From: Bradyrhizobium acaciae
Lineage (GTDB): Bacteria; Pseudomonadota; Alphaproteobacteria; Rhizobiales; Xanthobacteraceae
Assembly (NCBI RefSeq): GCF_020889785.1
Contig: NZ_JACMYK010000015.1
Location: forward strand, 21,618 to 85,617
Reading direction: 5' to 3'
DNA length: 64,000 nucleotides
Position numbers and translations under genes: made by a program. The number at the start of each line of letters is the position of its first letter. The stretch's first letter is position 1. This document shows, in pieces, positions 19,480 through 30,137 of this stretch. The notes below the pieces were generated by a model, which worked only from the letters and a program-made list of their open reading frames with translations, made no database searches and was not told the DNA's origin.

Positions 19480-21507
19480 TCAATCCTCGGCGGGCAGCCA
19501 GACCGCAAAGGTCGTACCCTTGCCGGGTTCGCTCTCGACGGAGATCTTACCACCTTGGCGCGTTACGAGCATCTGGCTAATGGACAGCCCTAACCCGGTT
19601 CCCTCCCGCCTCTTGGTGGTGAAGAATGGATCGAAGATCCGCTGCATCACGTCCGGCGTCATGCCGCCACCGGTGTCCGTCACATCGATCACGACGCCAC
19701 GGCGCCTTCCCTCATTCCGGTCGAAGGTTCGAATCGTCAAACGCCCGCCTCCGGACGTTGCATGAATTGCGTTGACGAGGAGATTGACGAGCACCTGCTG
19801 CAATTCGGTGCGGTTCATCGAGATCAGGCGTGAGGCGTGATAGTCCGTTTCGACGCTGATCGTCGTCTTGTTCAGCAGATGTTTGACGAGCGGCAGCGTG
19901 TCGGTGACGACGACGGCAGGATCGTATTGATCGGTAAAGCCGGCATACTCCTGCGGCTTGGCGAATTGCAGGAGCCTCGTCACAATTTCACTGACGCGAT
20001 GCATCTGCTCGTCGATGAGCCGAAACTCGGTTTTTGCTTCGTCCGCCTTGGCCCCCATCATGTCCCTGATGATCTCCAAATTGCCCTGCATCACCGCAAT
20101 GGGATTGTTGATCTCATGGGCGACACCCGCAGTGATTTCACCAATTGCAGCGAGCTTTTCCGACATGATCAGCTGCTTAGTGGTCGCTTCCAGTTGCTGG
20201 TTCGCATGCACGAGCTTGTTTGTGCGTTCCTCGACGCGCTGGTTGAGCTCCTGGTTCCATTGCCGCAGCTGGGCATCGCGCTCGTGGATCTGATCGAGCA
20301 GTCGATCCAGATGAACCGCAACCTGCTCGATCTCGTCGCGCCCATCGACGGGTCCGGTTCGTGCGCCTAATTCACCGCCTTCCACTTTCGAAATCGTCGT
20401 CGTCATCCGCTCGAGCGGCCGGAAGATGCTCGCCGCCCATGTCAAAAACAGCGGGACAGTCAATGCAACCGCAACGACAAATGCCAGGGCGATTTCCAGA
20501 ACCGTCCCGCGCTTTGCCGCGGCGAACGGTTGCCGGAGATAGCCGGCGTAGAGCATTCCGACGCGGCGATTATAGCTGTCAAGAATCGGCTCGTAGGCGG
20601 AGATGTACCAGTCGTTGACGACGAATGCGCCATCGAGCCACGTCTGGCCGCGATCGAGAACCGCATCTCGAACCTCCGCAGAGACACGCGTGCCAATTGC
20701 CCGCTGCCCTTCGAACATCCTCACATTGGTGCTGATACGTATGTCATCGAGAAAAAGCGTAACGGTCCCGCGACTGCCTTCCGGCAAACCCGCCCCGGAA
20801 TAGATCAGGTCGTTGATCGTGTCGACGAACGCAAGGTTCTGATTGAGAAGCATTCCACCAACCAGCGCGGCCTTCCGTCCATTCGGCAGCGAAACCGGCG
20901 TCGCCGATTGCAATACCAGCCCGCGGCTCTCTTGCGTCCGCGTGGTCGGCGCACTTCCAGGTGTCGCCACGATGTCGATCTGGGCGCGCTTCGGAAGATC
21001 GGTGGAGATCGCCGCGAGCTCCATCGATTGAAACACATCAATCGCGGTTCGCGCTCGTCCCTCGAGCGCCGCGCTGATGACAGGCCAATTCCATCGCGGC
21101 ACGGCCGCCATCTGATATTCACTCGCGACGACCGCGCCATCGTCAGCGACAACGTAAAGAAAATCAAAGCCGCGAGCCTGTGCGATGTCCTTGAGATAAT
21201 CGCTCAGAGCGCCACGCTCATAGCCCGGCGTTTGCACAATCGACTGAAAGCGCGCGGAGTTCACTGACGATACCAGATAGTCCTCGGTGTTCTCGAAAAT
21301 TCGTCCGAGATATTGCCTGGCGATCGTCAGGTCGTCATGGACCTTGGACGTCAATACCGCGTCGAGCCTCACGTTCCAGCGATAAATACTGATTCCAAGC
21401 AGCAGCGGAAGAATGACGAGCATCGGCAGGAGTGCCATCGCCAGCAGGCGATACCGCACGGAGGCCTTCGGGGAAAAGCTCGTTATCAGAGTTGCCAGCT
21501 TGCGCAT
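19480..21507 (-). CDS. Membrane sensor histidine kinase (675 aa)
   Basis: Sensor of a two-component system. TM1 at about residues 22-44, a large periplasmic sensing region (about 45-335, double-Cache-like), TM2 near 337-362, a HAMP domain, a coiled-coil linker (QLRQWNQELNQRVEERTNKLVHANQQLEATTKQL), a HisKA domain with the phospho-accepting His in GVAHEINNPIAV, and an HATPase domain with N-box NLLVNAIHAT, G1 DTGGGM and G2 GTGLGLS. All catalytic boxes look intact. It overlaps the response-regulator gene by 22 bases, so the pair is co-expressed. The periplasmic region is unusually large and should define the stress signal, which I cannot name. Confidence 0.95.
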   Translation of the reverse strand: MRKLATLITSFSPKASVRYRLLAMALLPMLVILPLLLGISIYRWNVRLDAVLTSKVHDDLTIARQYLGRIFENTEDYLVSSVNSARFQSIVQTPGYERGALSDYLKDIAQARGFDFLYVVADDGAVVASEYQMAAVPRWNWPVISAALEGRARTAIDVFQSMELAAISTDLPKRAQIDIVATPGSAPTTRTQESRGLVLQSATPVSLPNGRKAALVGGMLLNQNLAFVDTINDLIYSGAGLPEGSRGTVTLFLDDIRISTNVRMFEGQRAIGTRVSAEVRDAVLDRGQTWLDGAFVVNDWYISAYEPILDSYNRRVGMLYAGYLRQPFAAAKRGTVLEIALAFVVAVALTVPLFLTWAASIFRPLERMTTTISKVEGGELGARTGPVDGRDEIEQVAVHLDRLLDQIHERDAQLRQWNQELNQRVEERTNKLVHANQQLEATTKQLIMSEKLAAIGEITAGVAHEINNPIAVMQGNLEIIRDMMGAKADEAKTEFRLIDEQMHRVSEIVTRLLQFAKPQEYAGFTDQYDPAVVVTDTLPLVKHLLNKTTISVETDYHASRLISMNRTELQQVLVNLLVNAIHATSGGGRLTIRTFDRNEGRRRGVVIDVTDTGGGMTPDVMQRIFDPFFTTKRREGTGLGLSISQMLVTRQGGKISVESEPGKGTTFAVWLPAED

Positions 21508-22862
21508 TTGCGGTCGATCGTTTTGCGCGAGATCCCGAGACGGCGGGCCGCTTCCTCACGGTCGCCGTCCGACTCGCGAAGCACAAAGAGGATATGGCGC
21601 CGCTCCACATCGGCGAGCGTGATATCGCTTGTGGATCTTTCGCCCCGCGACTTTAGATAATCCTCCCGGAACTCACCGAGGATCACCGTCCGCTCGATCA
21701 GATTGCGCAGCTCCCGTATGTTGCCTGGCCAATCGTACTGCGAGAGAAACGTCCGCATTCCGGCGTCAATTGGAACGCGCGGCATGCCAAGCTGCTCGGA
21801 AATCTCACGCATAAAGATCTCGGCAAGCTCGAGCACATCCTGATCGCGGTCCCGAAGGGACGGAAGATCAATCTGCATGATGTTGATACGAAAATAGAGA
21901 TCCGCACGAAAGGTGCCTGCGGCAACCCGCTTCTGCAGATCGGCGTTGGTCGCGAAGACATAGCGGGCGTCGATCGGGACCTCTCGCTCCGAGCCGACGG
22001 GACGCACCCGACGATCCTCAAGCACGCGCAACAGCTTGCTTTGCAGCTGGTATGGGAGCTCGCCGATCTCGTCCAGGAAAAGAGTGCCTCCTTGCGCGAA
22101 CATGAACAGCCCCTCTCGGGCCTTCCCTGCGCCTGTGAACGCCCCCCTCACATGGCCAAAGAGTTCGCTTTCAATCATTTCTGAGGGGATCGCCCCGCAG
22201 TTGACCGGCACGAACAGCTTGTCCGCCCGGTTGGACAGGGAATGGAGCGATCGAGCGGCAACCTCCTTGCCTGTCCCGGACTCGCCGGTAAACAGAACCG
22301 GCGTCGGCAACGGCGCCACCCGAGCGATAGTCTCCCGCGCCTTTTGAATTGCTGCGGATGCTCCGAGAAGTTTGTTTCGCAGATACAGCTGCTGCGAGGA
22401 CGACTTCAGTTCATGGCGCAGCACGAAATTCTCCCGCTGCAGTCTCGCCCGGTCGAGGCAACGTGCAACGGCATTGAGCAATTGATTGGATCGAAATGGC
22501 TTGATGACAAAATCAATGACGCCGATGCGCAGTGCGCCAATTGCCGTGTCGAGATCGGCATAGGCGGTCATAAGGATGACATCGGTGAAGAACCCGATCG
22601 CCCGCTGCTCCGCAAGCCAATCCAGGCCAGTCTTTCCGGGCATGACGTTGTCGAGGATGACGACGTCGAAATGCTGCCCATCGAGCTTCCGCGATGCATC
22701 CTTGGCGTCCGCGGACTCCTCGATCAGCCTGCAGCGCGGTCGCAGGAGTTTGACGAGGAAATTGCGCATGCCCGGTTCGTCGTCCACGATCAGGATTGAG
22801 GCTTGCGCAAGCCAAGGTCCGAATTCCGGTTCGGCAACGTCACGCGGGGCTTCCTCAGACAT
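21486..22862 (-). CDS. NtrC-family sigma-54-dependent response regulator (458 aa)
   Basis: Receiver domain (residues about 20-140; phospho-acceptor Asp in VVILDNVMPG, acidic pocket VDDE), AAA+ sigma-54 interaction domain (Walker A GESGTGKE, the GAFTGA loop that contacts sigma-54, Walker B GGTLFLDEIGEL, WPGNIREL sensor region) and a C-terminal Fis-type helix-turn-helix (REEAARRLGISRKTIDRK). It is therefore a complete activator of RpoN promoters. The start at 22862 has GGAGG about 7 bases upstream. Nine sigma-54 promoters with paired GGACA-N3-TGTCC sites surround it, and I see no other such activator in the window, so it is the prime candidate to bind them. Confidence 0.96.
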   Translation of the reverse strand: MSEEAPRDVAEPEFGPWLAQASILIVDDEPGMRNFLVKLLRPRCRLIEESADAKDASRKLDGQHFDVVILDNVMPGKTGLDWLAEQRAIGFFTDVILMTAYADLDTAIGALRIGVIDFVIKPFRSNQLLNAVARCLDRARLQRENFVLRHELKSSSQQLYLRNKLLGASAAIQKARETIARVAPLPTPVLFTGESGTGKEVAARSLHSLSNRADKLFVPVNCGAIPSEMIESELFGHVRGAFTGAGKAREGLFMFAQGGTLFLDEIGELPYQLQSKLLRVLEDRRVRPVGSEREVPIDARYVFATNADLQKRVAAGTFRADLYFRINIMQIDLPSLRDRDQDVLELAEIFMREISEQLGMPRVPIDAGMRTFLSQYDWPGNIRELRNLIERTVILGEFREDYLKSRGERSTSDITLADVERRHILFVLRESDGDREEAARRLGISRKTIDRKCASWQL

Positions 22863-23164
22863 CCATATCCCTCCCGACTCCGCCCTTGACGACCACCATC
22901 TCAACGCAGGGCGAAGGCTGTCTCCAGCGCAATGAAAAGCGAAGGCAAAACAGTATGCCTACCACAAGCCGCGCCGAGCCATAAGTCATTCCGCTCCTCG
23001 GCTGGATCGCGAGCATCGCAGCAGGCACTAGCCGGCGATTGACGCCGTCGTCCGCGATCGTCAATTCGCGATAGAGAAAACGTCCTGACGTTGGCATCCT
23101 GTTCCCGCCCATCTCTGGGTTGTTCTCCAAGGCGACGACGCTTTCGCGTTAACGCTCGCGCAGG
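22863..23164. other. Upstream region of the two-component operon
   Basis: About 300 bases between the regulator gene and the 93-aa gene upstream. I find no GGACA-N3-TGTCC palindrome and no GG-N10-GC sigma-54 element here, so the regulator operon is probably not under its own sigma-54 control, or is read through from the dnaJ operon. Confidence 0.5.
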
Positions 23165-23446
23165 TTACTCTTCTCCGGTCGGTGTCGGGATGAACGAGGA
23201 CTTCCCGAAGGGCTCGGTCGTCACCTTCCGGTCGTCACCGAGGAAGACAGGTGCCAGATCCTCATCGACCATGATCTTCGCAGCCTGCGGCGTTTGCGGG
23301 CTCCCTTCAACGTCAAGGCGTGTCGCCGCCTCAAAGAGCAACGCCCTCACGTCATCGGACGACAAGACATTCTTCACGAGGAGCGTGCGGACCAGGGCCT
23401 CAAGCACCAAGCCAACAATCGGTCCGTTGCCGAGCGTGCGTTCCAT
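23165..23446 (-). CDS. Uncharacterised protein in dnaJ-cbpM operon (93 aa)
   Basis: Mixed helical protein (MERTLGNGPIVGLVLEALVRTLLVKNVLSSDDVRALLFEAATRLDVEG... KIMVDEDLAPVFLGDDRKVTTEPFGKSSFIPTPTGEE). I do not recognise the family. It follows cbpM by 55 bases on the same strand and precedes the response regulator, so it is probably part of the chaperone operon. No signal peptide or membrane span. Confidence 0.7.
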   Translation of the reverse strand: MERTLGNGPIVGLVLEALVRTLLVKNVLSSDDVRALLFEAATRLDVEGSPQTPQAAKIMVDEDLAPVFLGDDRKVTTEPFGKSSFIPTPTGEE

Positions 23447-23501
23447 TGAATAGCTGCTCCCTACTGCCTATCCCCCCAATCGATCGTGGTCACGCGGTCT
23501 G

Positions 23502-23789
23502 TCAGACCTTTCGTGAATCGCCGTCAAATGCGGCACGCACCAACGCGAAGGCCTGTCGGACACCATGCAGCTGATCGATGAGATGGAGGATTACGTCGAT
23601 GCCCTCATCGTTGACGCCCAGATCGCTCTTGAGATCGCGGATCAGGTGCGCGCGGGCCACATCCGCGTCGGAGAACTGCGTGCCTGAAGCCGCCTCGGTC
23701 GGAATCAGCCATCGTTGCTCCAGCCAGAATTCGAGTGTCTGCACCCGCAGCCCCGAGGAGATCAGAAATTCCTGCTTGTTCAGGGTCAT
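23502..23789 (-). CDS. cbpM: Chaperone modulator CbpM-like protein (95 aa)
   Basis: MerR-like small protein of the CbpM family (EFLISSGLRVQTLEFWLEQRWLIPTEAASGTQFSDADVARAHLIRDLKSDLGVNDEGIDVILHLIDQLHGVRQAF), which binds the J-domain of CbpA and tunes its activity. It overlaps the dnaJ-like stop by one base, the usual cbpA-cbpM arrangement. Length is typical. Confidence 0.9.
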   Translation of the reverse strand: MTLNKQEFLISSGLRVQTLEFWLEQRWLIPTEAASGTQFSDADVARAHLIRDLKSDLGVNDEGIDVILHLIDQLHGVRQAFALVRAAFDGDSRKV

Positions 23790-24694
23790 TACAAGGTGCC
23801 TTCGCGCGGATCGAATTCTTTCCCCTTGGCCCAGTTCTCGACGAACGCTTCCAATTCCGGATCCGGCGACTTCGGCAGGACGATCGTCAGCTTCACCAGT
23901 TCGTCGCCGGCACTCCCGCCTCGGCGCGGGGCGCCCTTGCCTCTGAGGCGCAGTGTGGTGCCTGTGTTCGATCCCTTCGGCACCGCCATGGTAACATCGC
24001 CGGTCGGTGTCGGCACCCGGATTTGACCGCCCAGAACCGCCTCGGTCAACGAGATCGGCACTTCGAGCAGAATGTTGTCGCCGTCACGCGTGAAGCGCCG
24101 ATCCGGCATCACCTCGACTTCGATGAGGGCATCGCCTGATCCGCCCTTGCCGGCGCCGGGAGCTCCCTTGCCCTTCAGGCGCAAGACCTGCCCGTCGACC
24201 AGGCCCGGCGGAATTTTCACTTCCAGCGTCCCGCCGTCGGGCAGCGTGATTCGCTTGGTTGCACCGCTGATCGATTCGACGAACTCGATCGGCAGGCGAT
24301 AGTGCAGATCTTCGCCGCGTCGATTTGCGCGTGCGCGTTGTCCACGCCGCAGCAGATCGGCGAATGCCCCCTCCGAATCCATGAAGTCGGCAAAGCCGGC
24401 GCCGCTCGTGTAAGCATGCTGGTCTCCGGCGTCGGCGTAGTCGCGATAGAAGTGATGCTGCGGCCGTTCAGCTGCCGTCGCGTCGATCTCACCATTATCG
24501 AAGCGCTTGCGCTTGTCAGCATCGCCAAGCAGGTCATAGGCGCCGGCCGCTTCCTTGAACTTCTCCTCTGCGGCCTTGTCGCCAGGGTTGAGGTCAGGAT
24601 GCAGCTTCTTCGCAAGCTTGCGATAGGCCTTTTGTATTTCGGCGGCCGAAGCTGAGGAGGACACTCCCAACACGTCGTACGGGTTCTTGGCCAC
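23789..24694 (-). CDS. cbpA: DnaJ-class chaperone, CbpA type (301 aa)
   Basis: J-domain co-chaperone of DnaK. The J-domain (residues about 4-70) holds the HPD motif in KKLHPDLNPGD. There is no cysteine zinc-finger region, so it is CbpA-like rather than DnaJ proper; two C-terminal peptide-binding domains follow (DLHYRLPIEFVESISGATKRITLPDGGTLEVKIPPGLVDGQVLRLKGKG..., DGDNILLEVPISLTEAVLGGQIRVPTPTGDVTMAVPKG). It leads the operon with cbpM and supplies the J-protein partner for the island's DnaK. No sigma-54 site is visible immediately upstream. Confidence 0.95.
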   Translation of the reverse strand: MAKNPYDVLGVSSSASAAEIQKAYRKLAKKLHPDLNPGDKAAEEKFKEAAGAYDLLGDADKRKRFDNGEIDATAAERPQHHFYRDYADAGDQHAYTSGAGFADFMDSEGAFADLLRRGQRARANRRGEDLHYRLPIEFVESISGATKRITLPDGGTLEVKIPPGLVDGQVLRLKGKGAPGAGKGGSGDALIEVEVMPDRRFTRDGDNILLEVPISLTEAVLGGQIRVPTPTGDVTMAVPKGSNTGTTLRLRGKGAPRRGGSAGDELVKLTIVLPKSPDPELEAFVENWAKGKEFDPREGTL

Positions 24695-24779
24695 TCACCG
24701 CTCCCGACCACGATGATGCTTCGACATGGCGGAGACCGCGCCTGTTACTGGCAGCCAACGACCAAGCTGCAAATCTAGA

Positions 24780-24962
24780 TTATTCGACATGGCCGGGCTC
24801 CACGTATTTGGGGTAGTTCTTCAGTTGTTGAGGCGTCATTCGGGCGGGATCCGGCGCGCCAGGGACACCACGCGGACCCAGCTGAGCCCGCACGATGTCG
24901 TCTTCCGTCAACCGCGGCTTGCCGTCGTCGAGTTGTCCATTGCCTCCGAGACTCGCTGCCAT
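24780..24962 (-). CDS. Small uncharacterised protein (60 aa)
   Basis: Hydrophilic protein (MAASLGGNGQLDDGKPRLTEDDIVRAQLGPRGVPGAPDPARMTPQQLKNYPKYVEPGHVE). No family known to me. I start it at 24962, where GGAAGG precedes the ATG; a longer frame reaches 25121 but overlaps the end of the WXXGXW gene and looks like frame noise. It lies between the dnaJ operon and that gene on the same strand. Confidence 0.55.
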   Translation of the reverse strand: MAASLGGNGQLDDGKPRLTEDDIVRAQLGPRGVPGAPDPARMTPQQLKNYPKYVEPGHVE

Positions 24963-25041
24963 CGCCTTCCAACCTCTGCACGCTTTTTCTTCAACGATGT
25001 TCCAGTCGTCGCTGGCCTGACAAGAACCGCCCGCGTCACGC

Positions 25042-26268
25042 TCAGCGTTGCTCAGGCCGCCGCTCCTCGGGTCTTTCACCGGAACGCTCCTCTCCCGCGG
25101 GCCCATGGCGTGGAGGCGCACCCATCTCCTGGCGCTGCGGCTCTGGCATCACGGCTGGGGCAGTAGGTCTGGCCTCGATTTCCGGCCTGGCCGCCGGATG
25201 AGCCATGGGTTGGGGGCGAGGCTCCGGCCTCGGCGCAGACTCCGGCCTTGCCTCCGGCACGCGGATGTCCTCGCGCCTTCGCTCTTCCGGAGGAAGAGCT
25301 CTCGGGGCCGCCTCAGTCAGCGGCGTTCGTTCACGCTCGGATTCGCGAGGCGCAGCTTTTCCGGCTTCATCCGCTGGCGACTTGCGGGCCGGCGCGGGCG
25401 CCTCCGCCGGACGTCGAGAATCTTCGAGACGCTGCCGCCCGGGATCCTCGGGACGCGCGCCCCTCAGATCTTCAGGCCGAGGCTTGTCCGTGTTCGACGG
25501 CATCACCTCGGCGGGTGGGCGGGGCCGAACAATGTCTCGCCCGTTCAGCACTGCTGGACGTGGCGTGGCCACCACGGGCGGTGCGCCGCCGTTTGCCCTG
25601 TTGAACAGACGGGTGTCGTGGCTCGCGACCTCGACGTGCTTACGTTGCAGCGGCGTGGGTGCGAAATGTTGTTCCTTGGCGATGGTTCTGTCCGCAGCTG
25701 TCGGACGAGCCTCGATGCCGCCTCGTCCACCATTGAAGCTGACGTTGTTCACCGTCTCATTGACGACGACGGTTTTCTGATAGACGTTTCTGATCGTCAC
25801 GTTCCGGATGTTGTTGACGGTGCTGTTGTAGTAGAATTGGCCACGATCCCAGCGGCCGCCTTCGTAGCCGATGCCCGAATAGCCGAAGCCATAGTTGACG
25901 CCGCCGTAAAAGCCGACGCGTTCACCCCAATAGCCTGGGTGGAAAATGTAGGCTCCCGCAAGCCAGCCCCAGTAGCCCGGGGTCCATAACAGGCCCGCTC
26001 GCGGTGGCTGCACCCAGGTTCCCGGCACCCAATAGTAGTCGCCGGCATCCTCGTCCCACGACCAGTATCCCGGAGACCAGAGATAGCCCGGCGCGGGCAC
26101 GGGGGGCTGTTCGTAACGAGGCAACGGCGGCGGTGGCGTTTCCACGGCCGTGACTTGGGAGCAGGCTGCCTCCTGGGACAACGCCGCCGTCGGCACGACG
26201 CATTCGCTTCCAAGCAGCAAGACAGCGAAAACTAAAGGAGATGTCGTCGTCAACAGTCGCTTCAACAT
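25042..26268 (-). CDS. Secreted WXXGXW-repeat protein with long Pro/Arg/Glu-rich tail (408 aa)
   Basis: Exported protein: signal peptide about residues 1-32, then a Pro-rich stretch and repeated aromatic motifs (GYLWSPGYWSWDEDAG, YYWVPGTWVQPP, LLWTPGYWGW, YIFHPGYWGE, all of the WxPGYW kind), a Gly/Tyr-rich segment (GFYGGVNYGFGYSGIGYEGGRW), and a tail of over 200 residues rich in Pro, Arg, Glu and Ala that is surely disordered. WXXGXW-repeat proteins are surface-associated and of unknown function. The tail is unusually long. It may bind the envelope or act as a matrix protein; nothing in the sequence fixes this. Confidence 0.85.
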   Translation of the reverse strand: MLKRLLTTTSPLVFAVLLLGSECVVPTAALSQEAACSQVTAVETPPPPLPRYEQPPVPAPGYLWSPGYWSWDEDAGDYYWVPGTWVQPPRAGLLWTPGYWGWLAGAYIFHPGYWGERVGFYGGVNYGFGYSGIGYEGGRWDRGQFYYNSTVNNIRNVTIRNVYQKTVVVNETVNNVSFNGGRGGIEARPTAADRTIAKEQHFAPTPLQRKHVEVASHDTRLFNRANGGAPPVVATPRPAVLNGRDIVRPRPPAEVMPSNTDKPRPEDLRGARPEDPGRQRLEDSRRPAEAPAPARKSPADEAGKAAPRESERERTPLTEAAPRALPPEERRREDIRVPEARPESAPRPEPRPQPMAHPAARPEIEARPTAPAVMPEPQRQEMGAPPRHGPAGEERSGERPEERRPEQR

Positions 26269-26309
26269 GAGAACCTTGGCGAGAAAGCGTTGTCATTCGC
26301 GTGATGCAC

Positions 26310-26337
26310 GACACCGTTCGCGCCGGCGAACGGTGTC
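26310..26337 (-). terminator. 12-bp perfect inverted repeat, likely terminator of the DUF992 gene
   Basis: GACACCGTTCGC, 4-base loop, GCGAACGGTGTC. It lies 15 bases past the DUF992 stop and before the start of the next gene. It lacks a T-run, so it could also be a protein-binding palindrome. Confidence 0.5.
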
Positions 26338-26352
26338 AGGTTCGGCGCGCGG

Positions 26353-26841
26353 CTAGCGACCCGGCTGCAGCGTCATGCTCTCCAATCCCGCCGCGACGAT
26401 CAGGCCGGTTTCCGCTTGCACGCTGAGGGGTTGCAGCGCGATGCTGTTGTTCGAACCACCCAGCAGCACATTGCCGCCCACGCCGACGACTGCCGCGGCC
26501 ATTGCATCGACGCCGACATAAGTCCCGGCGATATCGCCGCGGCCGGGCTGGGCAATGGGCGCGAACACCGACCAGGCAAGGGCAGTGCTCTCGGTAATGC
26601 CGATGTCGAGACCGACCTTCTGAATCGTCGCGACATAGTAATCTTCGGGCAGTCCGTTGATGCGCAAGACACACGCCAGATTGGTGACCGCGCCGACGAT
26701 AAAGCCGATGCTCGGGCCACCCTTGCACTCAAGCACGCCGACTTGCACTTTTTGAACGGGCTGCTGGGCTTGCGCGGTTGATACCAGGGCGGCCAGCATT
26801 GCTCCGGCAAAGGCAGTGAGGACCGTCGAACGTCGTCGCAT
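26353..26841 (-). CDS. DUF992 family secreted protein (162 aa)
   Basis: Exported protein with a signal peptide (about residues 1-25, cleavage near AQA-Q) and the DUF992 pattern (VQVGVLECKGGPSIGFIVGAVTNLACVLRINGLPEDYYVATIQKVGLDIGITESTALAWSVFAP... GTYVGVDAMAAAVVGVGGNVLLGGSNNSIALQPLSVQAETGLIVAAGLESMTL). DUF992 proteins are common in rhizobia and of unknown role, probably periplasmic or outer-membrane associated. It is separated from neighbours by about 80 and 170 bases. Confidence 0.88.
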   Translation of the reverse strand: MRRRSTVLTAFAGAMLAALVSTAQAQQPVQKVQVGVLECKGGPSIGFIVGAVTNLACVLRINGLPEDYYVATIQKVGLDIGITESTALAWSVFAPIAQPGRGDIAGTYVGVDAMAAAVVGVGGNVLLGGSNNSIALQPLSVQAETGLIVAAGLESMTLQPGR

Positions 26842-26982
26842 AAGAAAGCTCCTACAAAATGAAGGCGGAATGCCTTCAAGACGTCTGCTGAAGTTTAAGT
26901 AAAACGATGCAACCGGGATTGCAGTCCGGCACCTGAGGGCTGGCGTTTCGTCCCGACAGCGGTGTAAAGCGCGATTGGTCGC

Positions 26983-27000
26983 CGCGGGCTCGCGCCCGCG
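26983..27000 (-). terminator. GC-rich stem-loop after dnaK
   Basis: CGCGGGC, 4-base loop, GCCCGCG, 14 bases past the dnaK stop. It has no T-run; possible terminator or RNA-stabilising hairpin. Confidence 0.5.
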
Positions 27001-27014
27001 CTTACAGAAGCGCG

Positions 27015-28913
<1,899 letters not shown>

Positions 28914-28979
28914 GTCGCGCTCCTCTGACTTTTTCGTTGATCGACTATGTGCGGCTTGCGCCCTGCTCCACTCCCGTTG

Positions 28980-29083
28980 AGCAACACGTGTGCCACATCG
29001 CGACCCGCATGATTTCAACGACTTGAGCTGCGTAATCGGAACGGGTCGGACATTTTGTCCGACGCGCGCCGGACAAACTGTCT
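28980..29083 (-). promoter_or_regulatory. Sigma-54 promoter of dnaK with IHF site and two palindromes (P4)
   Basis: -24/-12 element TGGCACACGTGTTGCT at 28995-28980. IHF-type site TTCAACGACTTG at 29014-29025. Palindromes ggacattttgtcc (29048-29060) and ggacaaactgtct (29071-29083), 23 bp apart. The expected start lies near 28968, giving a leader of about 55 bases. Confidence 0.92.
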
Positions 29084-29207
29084 ATTGGCCTAAGCGCGCA
29101 TGATGCGTCAGGCTGTCCGGCCATTGCCGATGACCGCGGAAGGCCTGTCCATTGTTGCTGGACTGTCCATCGCGGATCGGGCCAGGTTAGAGCGACGCGC
29201 CTGGAGA

Positions 29208-30137
29208 TTACTCCGGACGTCCGCTGCCCAGCAGCGCGGAATCCCAACCCGCCGCGCTCGCGCCAGCGACGTAAGTGGATTCCAGGAAGGCAAGTAGATC
29301 GCCGTCAGGATTATCCGACTGGCGCAGGTCGTCGTAGTCGAGGAGAAACTCGCCCAGGCCGGCGTCCCATCGCGCGGCGCCTGGACCGATCTTCGCGTTT
29401 TCGATGCCTTGCGGCTGCGGGTAGGTGAAGGAGTAGAATGCGGGTCTGGGATAGGAGCGATCACCCGACCACCATCCCATCTCCATCAACTCCGCATTCA
29501 TCGCATTGCGCCGGATAAAATCAGCGTTCGGCGCCGGTGATGCGGGCTTGCCCTTATAGAACGGCACGCGAATGTCGAACGTCCCCCACATCAGGCCGAT
29601 GGGTTGCGTCTTGCCCGTGAACCGCCCCTGAAAGATCTGCATGACACGTTGCGTGCTGAGGAGAATGCGCCACCAGGCGTTGACCATGTCGCGGTCGTAT
29701 GGGCGCTGTTGCTTATCCTGGTCGAACGGGATCGGATTGGACACCTCCTGCGGCATCAGCGTGATGGACGCATCTATCCCGGCGTAGCGAAGCCGGTCGA
29801 GGAACGTGTCGACCAGCGTTGCGACCGGCGTCGAACCGAGCGGCAATTGTCCCGATCCGCCCGAACTCGTGAACCATTGCAGCTCGTGCGAGATAAAGTC
29901 GGCGCGGACCTCGTAGACGCCGCCGGCGCAAGGGATCGGGCCAGTGGTCAGGCCTCTCGCGCCGAGCCACAGCGGAACCTCGGCCCATTGCGCCTGGAAC
30001 GGCCCGGCCAGCTTGAGCTTGCCAACCGCCTGCAACACCATGTGGAGAAGATACCGCGTCTGCTCGAAAGCCTCGCAGGACAGAGCCGGCCACAGATCGC
30101 CAGACGCAAGAGTGGAAGCTGATTTTCCGACACTCAT
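29208..30137 (-). CDS. DUF5996 family protein (309 aa)
   Basis: Matches the DUF5996 pattern throughout: WPALSCEAFEQTRYLLHMVLQAVGKLKLA, VPLWLGARGLTTGPIPC, FISHELQWFTSSGG, NPIPFDQDKQQRPYDRDMVNAWWRIL, FTGKTQPIGLMWGTFDIRV, AFYSFTYPQPQGIENAKIGP, LGEFLLDYDDLRQSDNPDGDLLAFLESTYVAGASAAGWD. Family function is unknown. The start at 30137 has GAGGA about 6 bases upstream. No sigma-54 element with correct spacing was found upstream. It may be a cytoplasmic enzyme, but no catalytic motif can be named. Confidence 0.85.
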   Translation of the reverse strand: MSVGKSASTLASGDLWPALSCEAFEQTRYLLHMVLQAVGKLKLAGPFQAQWAEVPLWLGARGLTTGPIPCAGGVYEVRADFISHELQWFTSSGGSGQLPLGSTPVATLVDTFLDRLRYAGIDASITLMPQEVSNPIPFDQDKQQRPYDRDMVNAWWRILLSTQRVMQIFQGRFTGKTQPIGLMWGTFDIRVPFYKGKPASPAPNADFIRRNAMNAELMEMGWWSGDRSYPRPAFYSFTYPQPQGIENAKIGPGAARWDAGLGEFLLDYDDLRQSDNPDGDLLAFLESTYVAGASAAGWDSALLGSGRPE

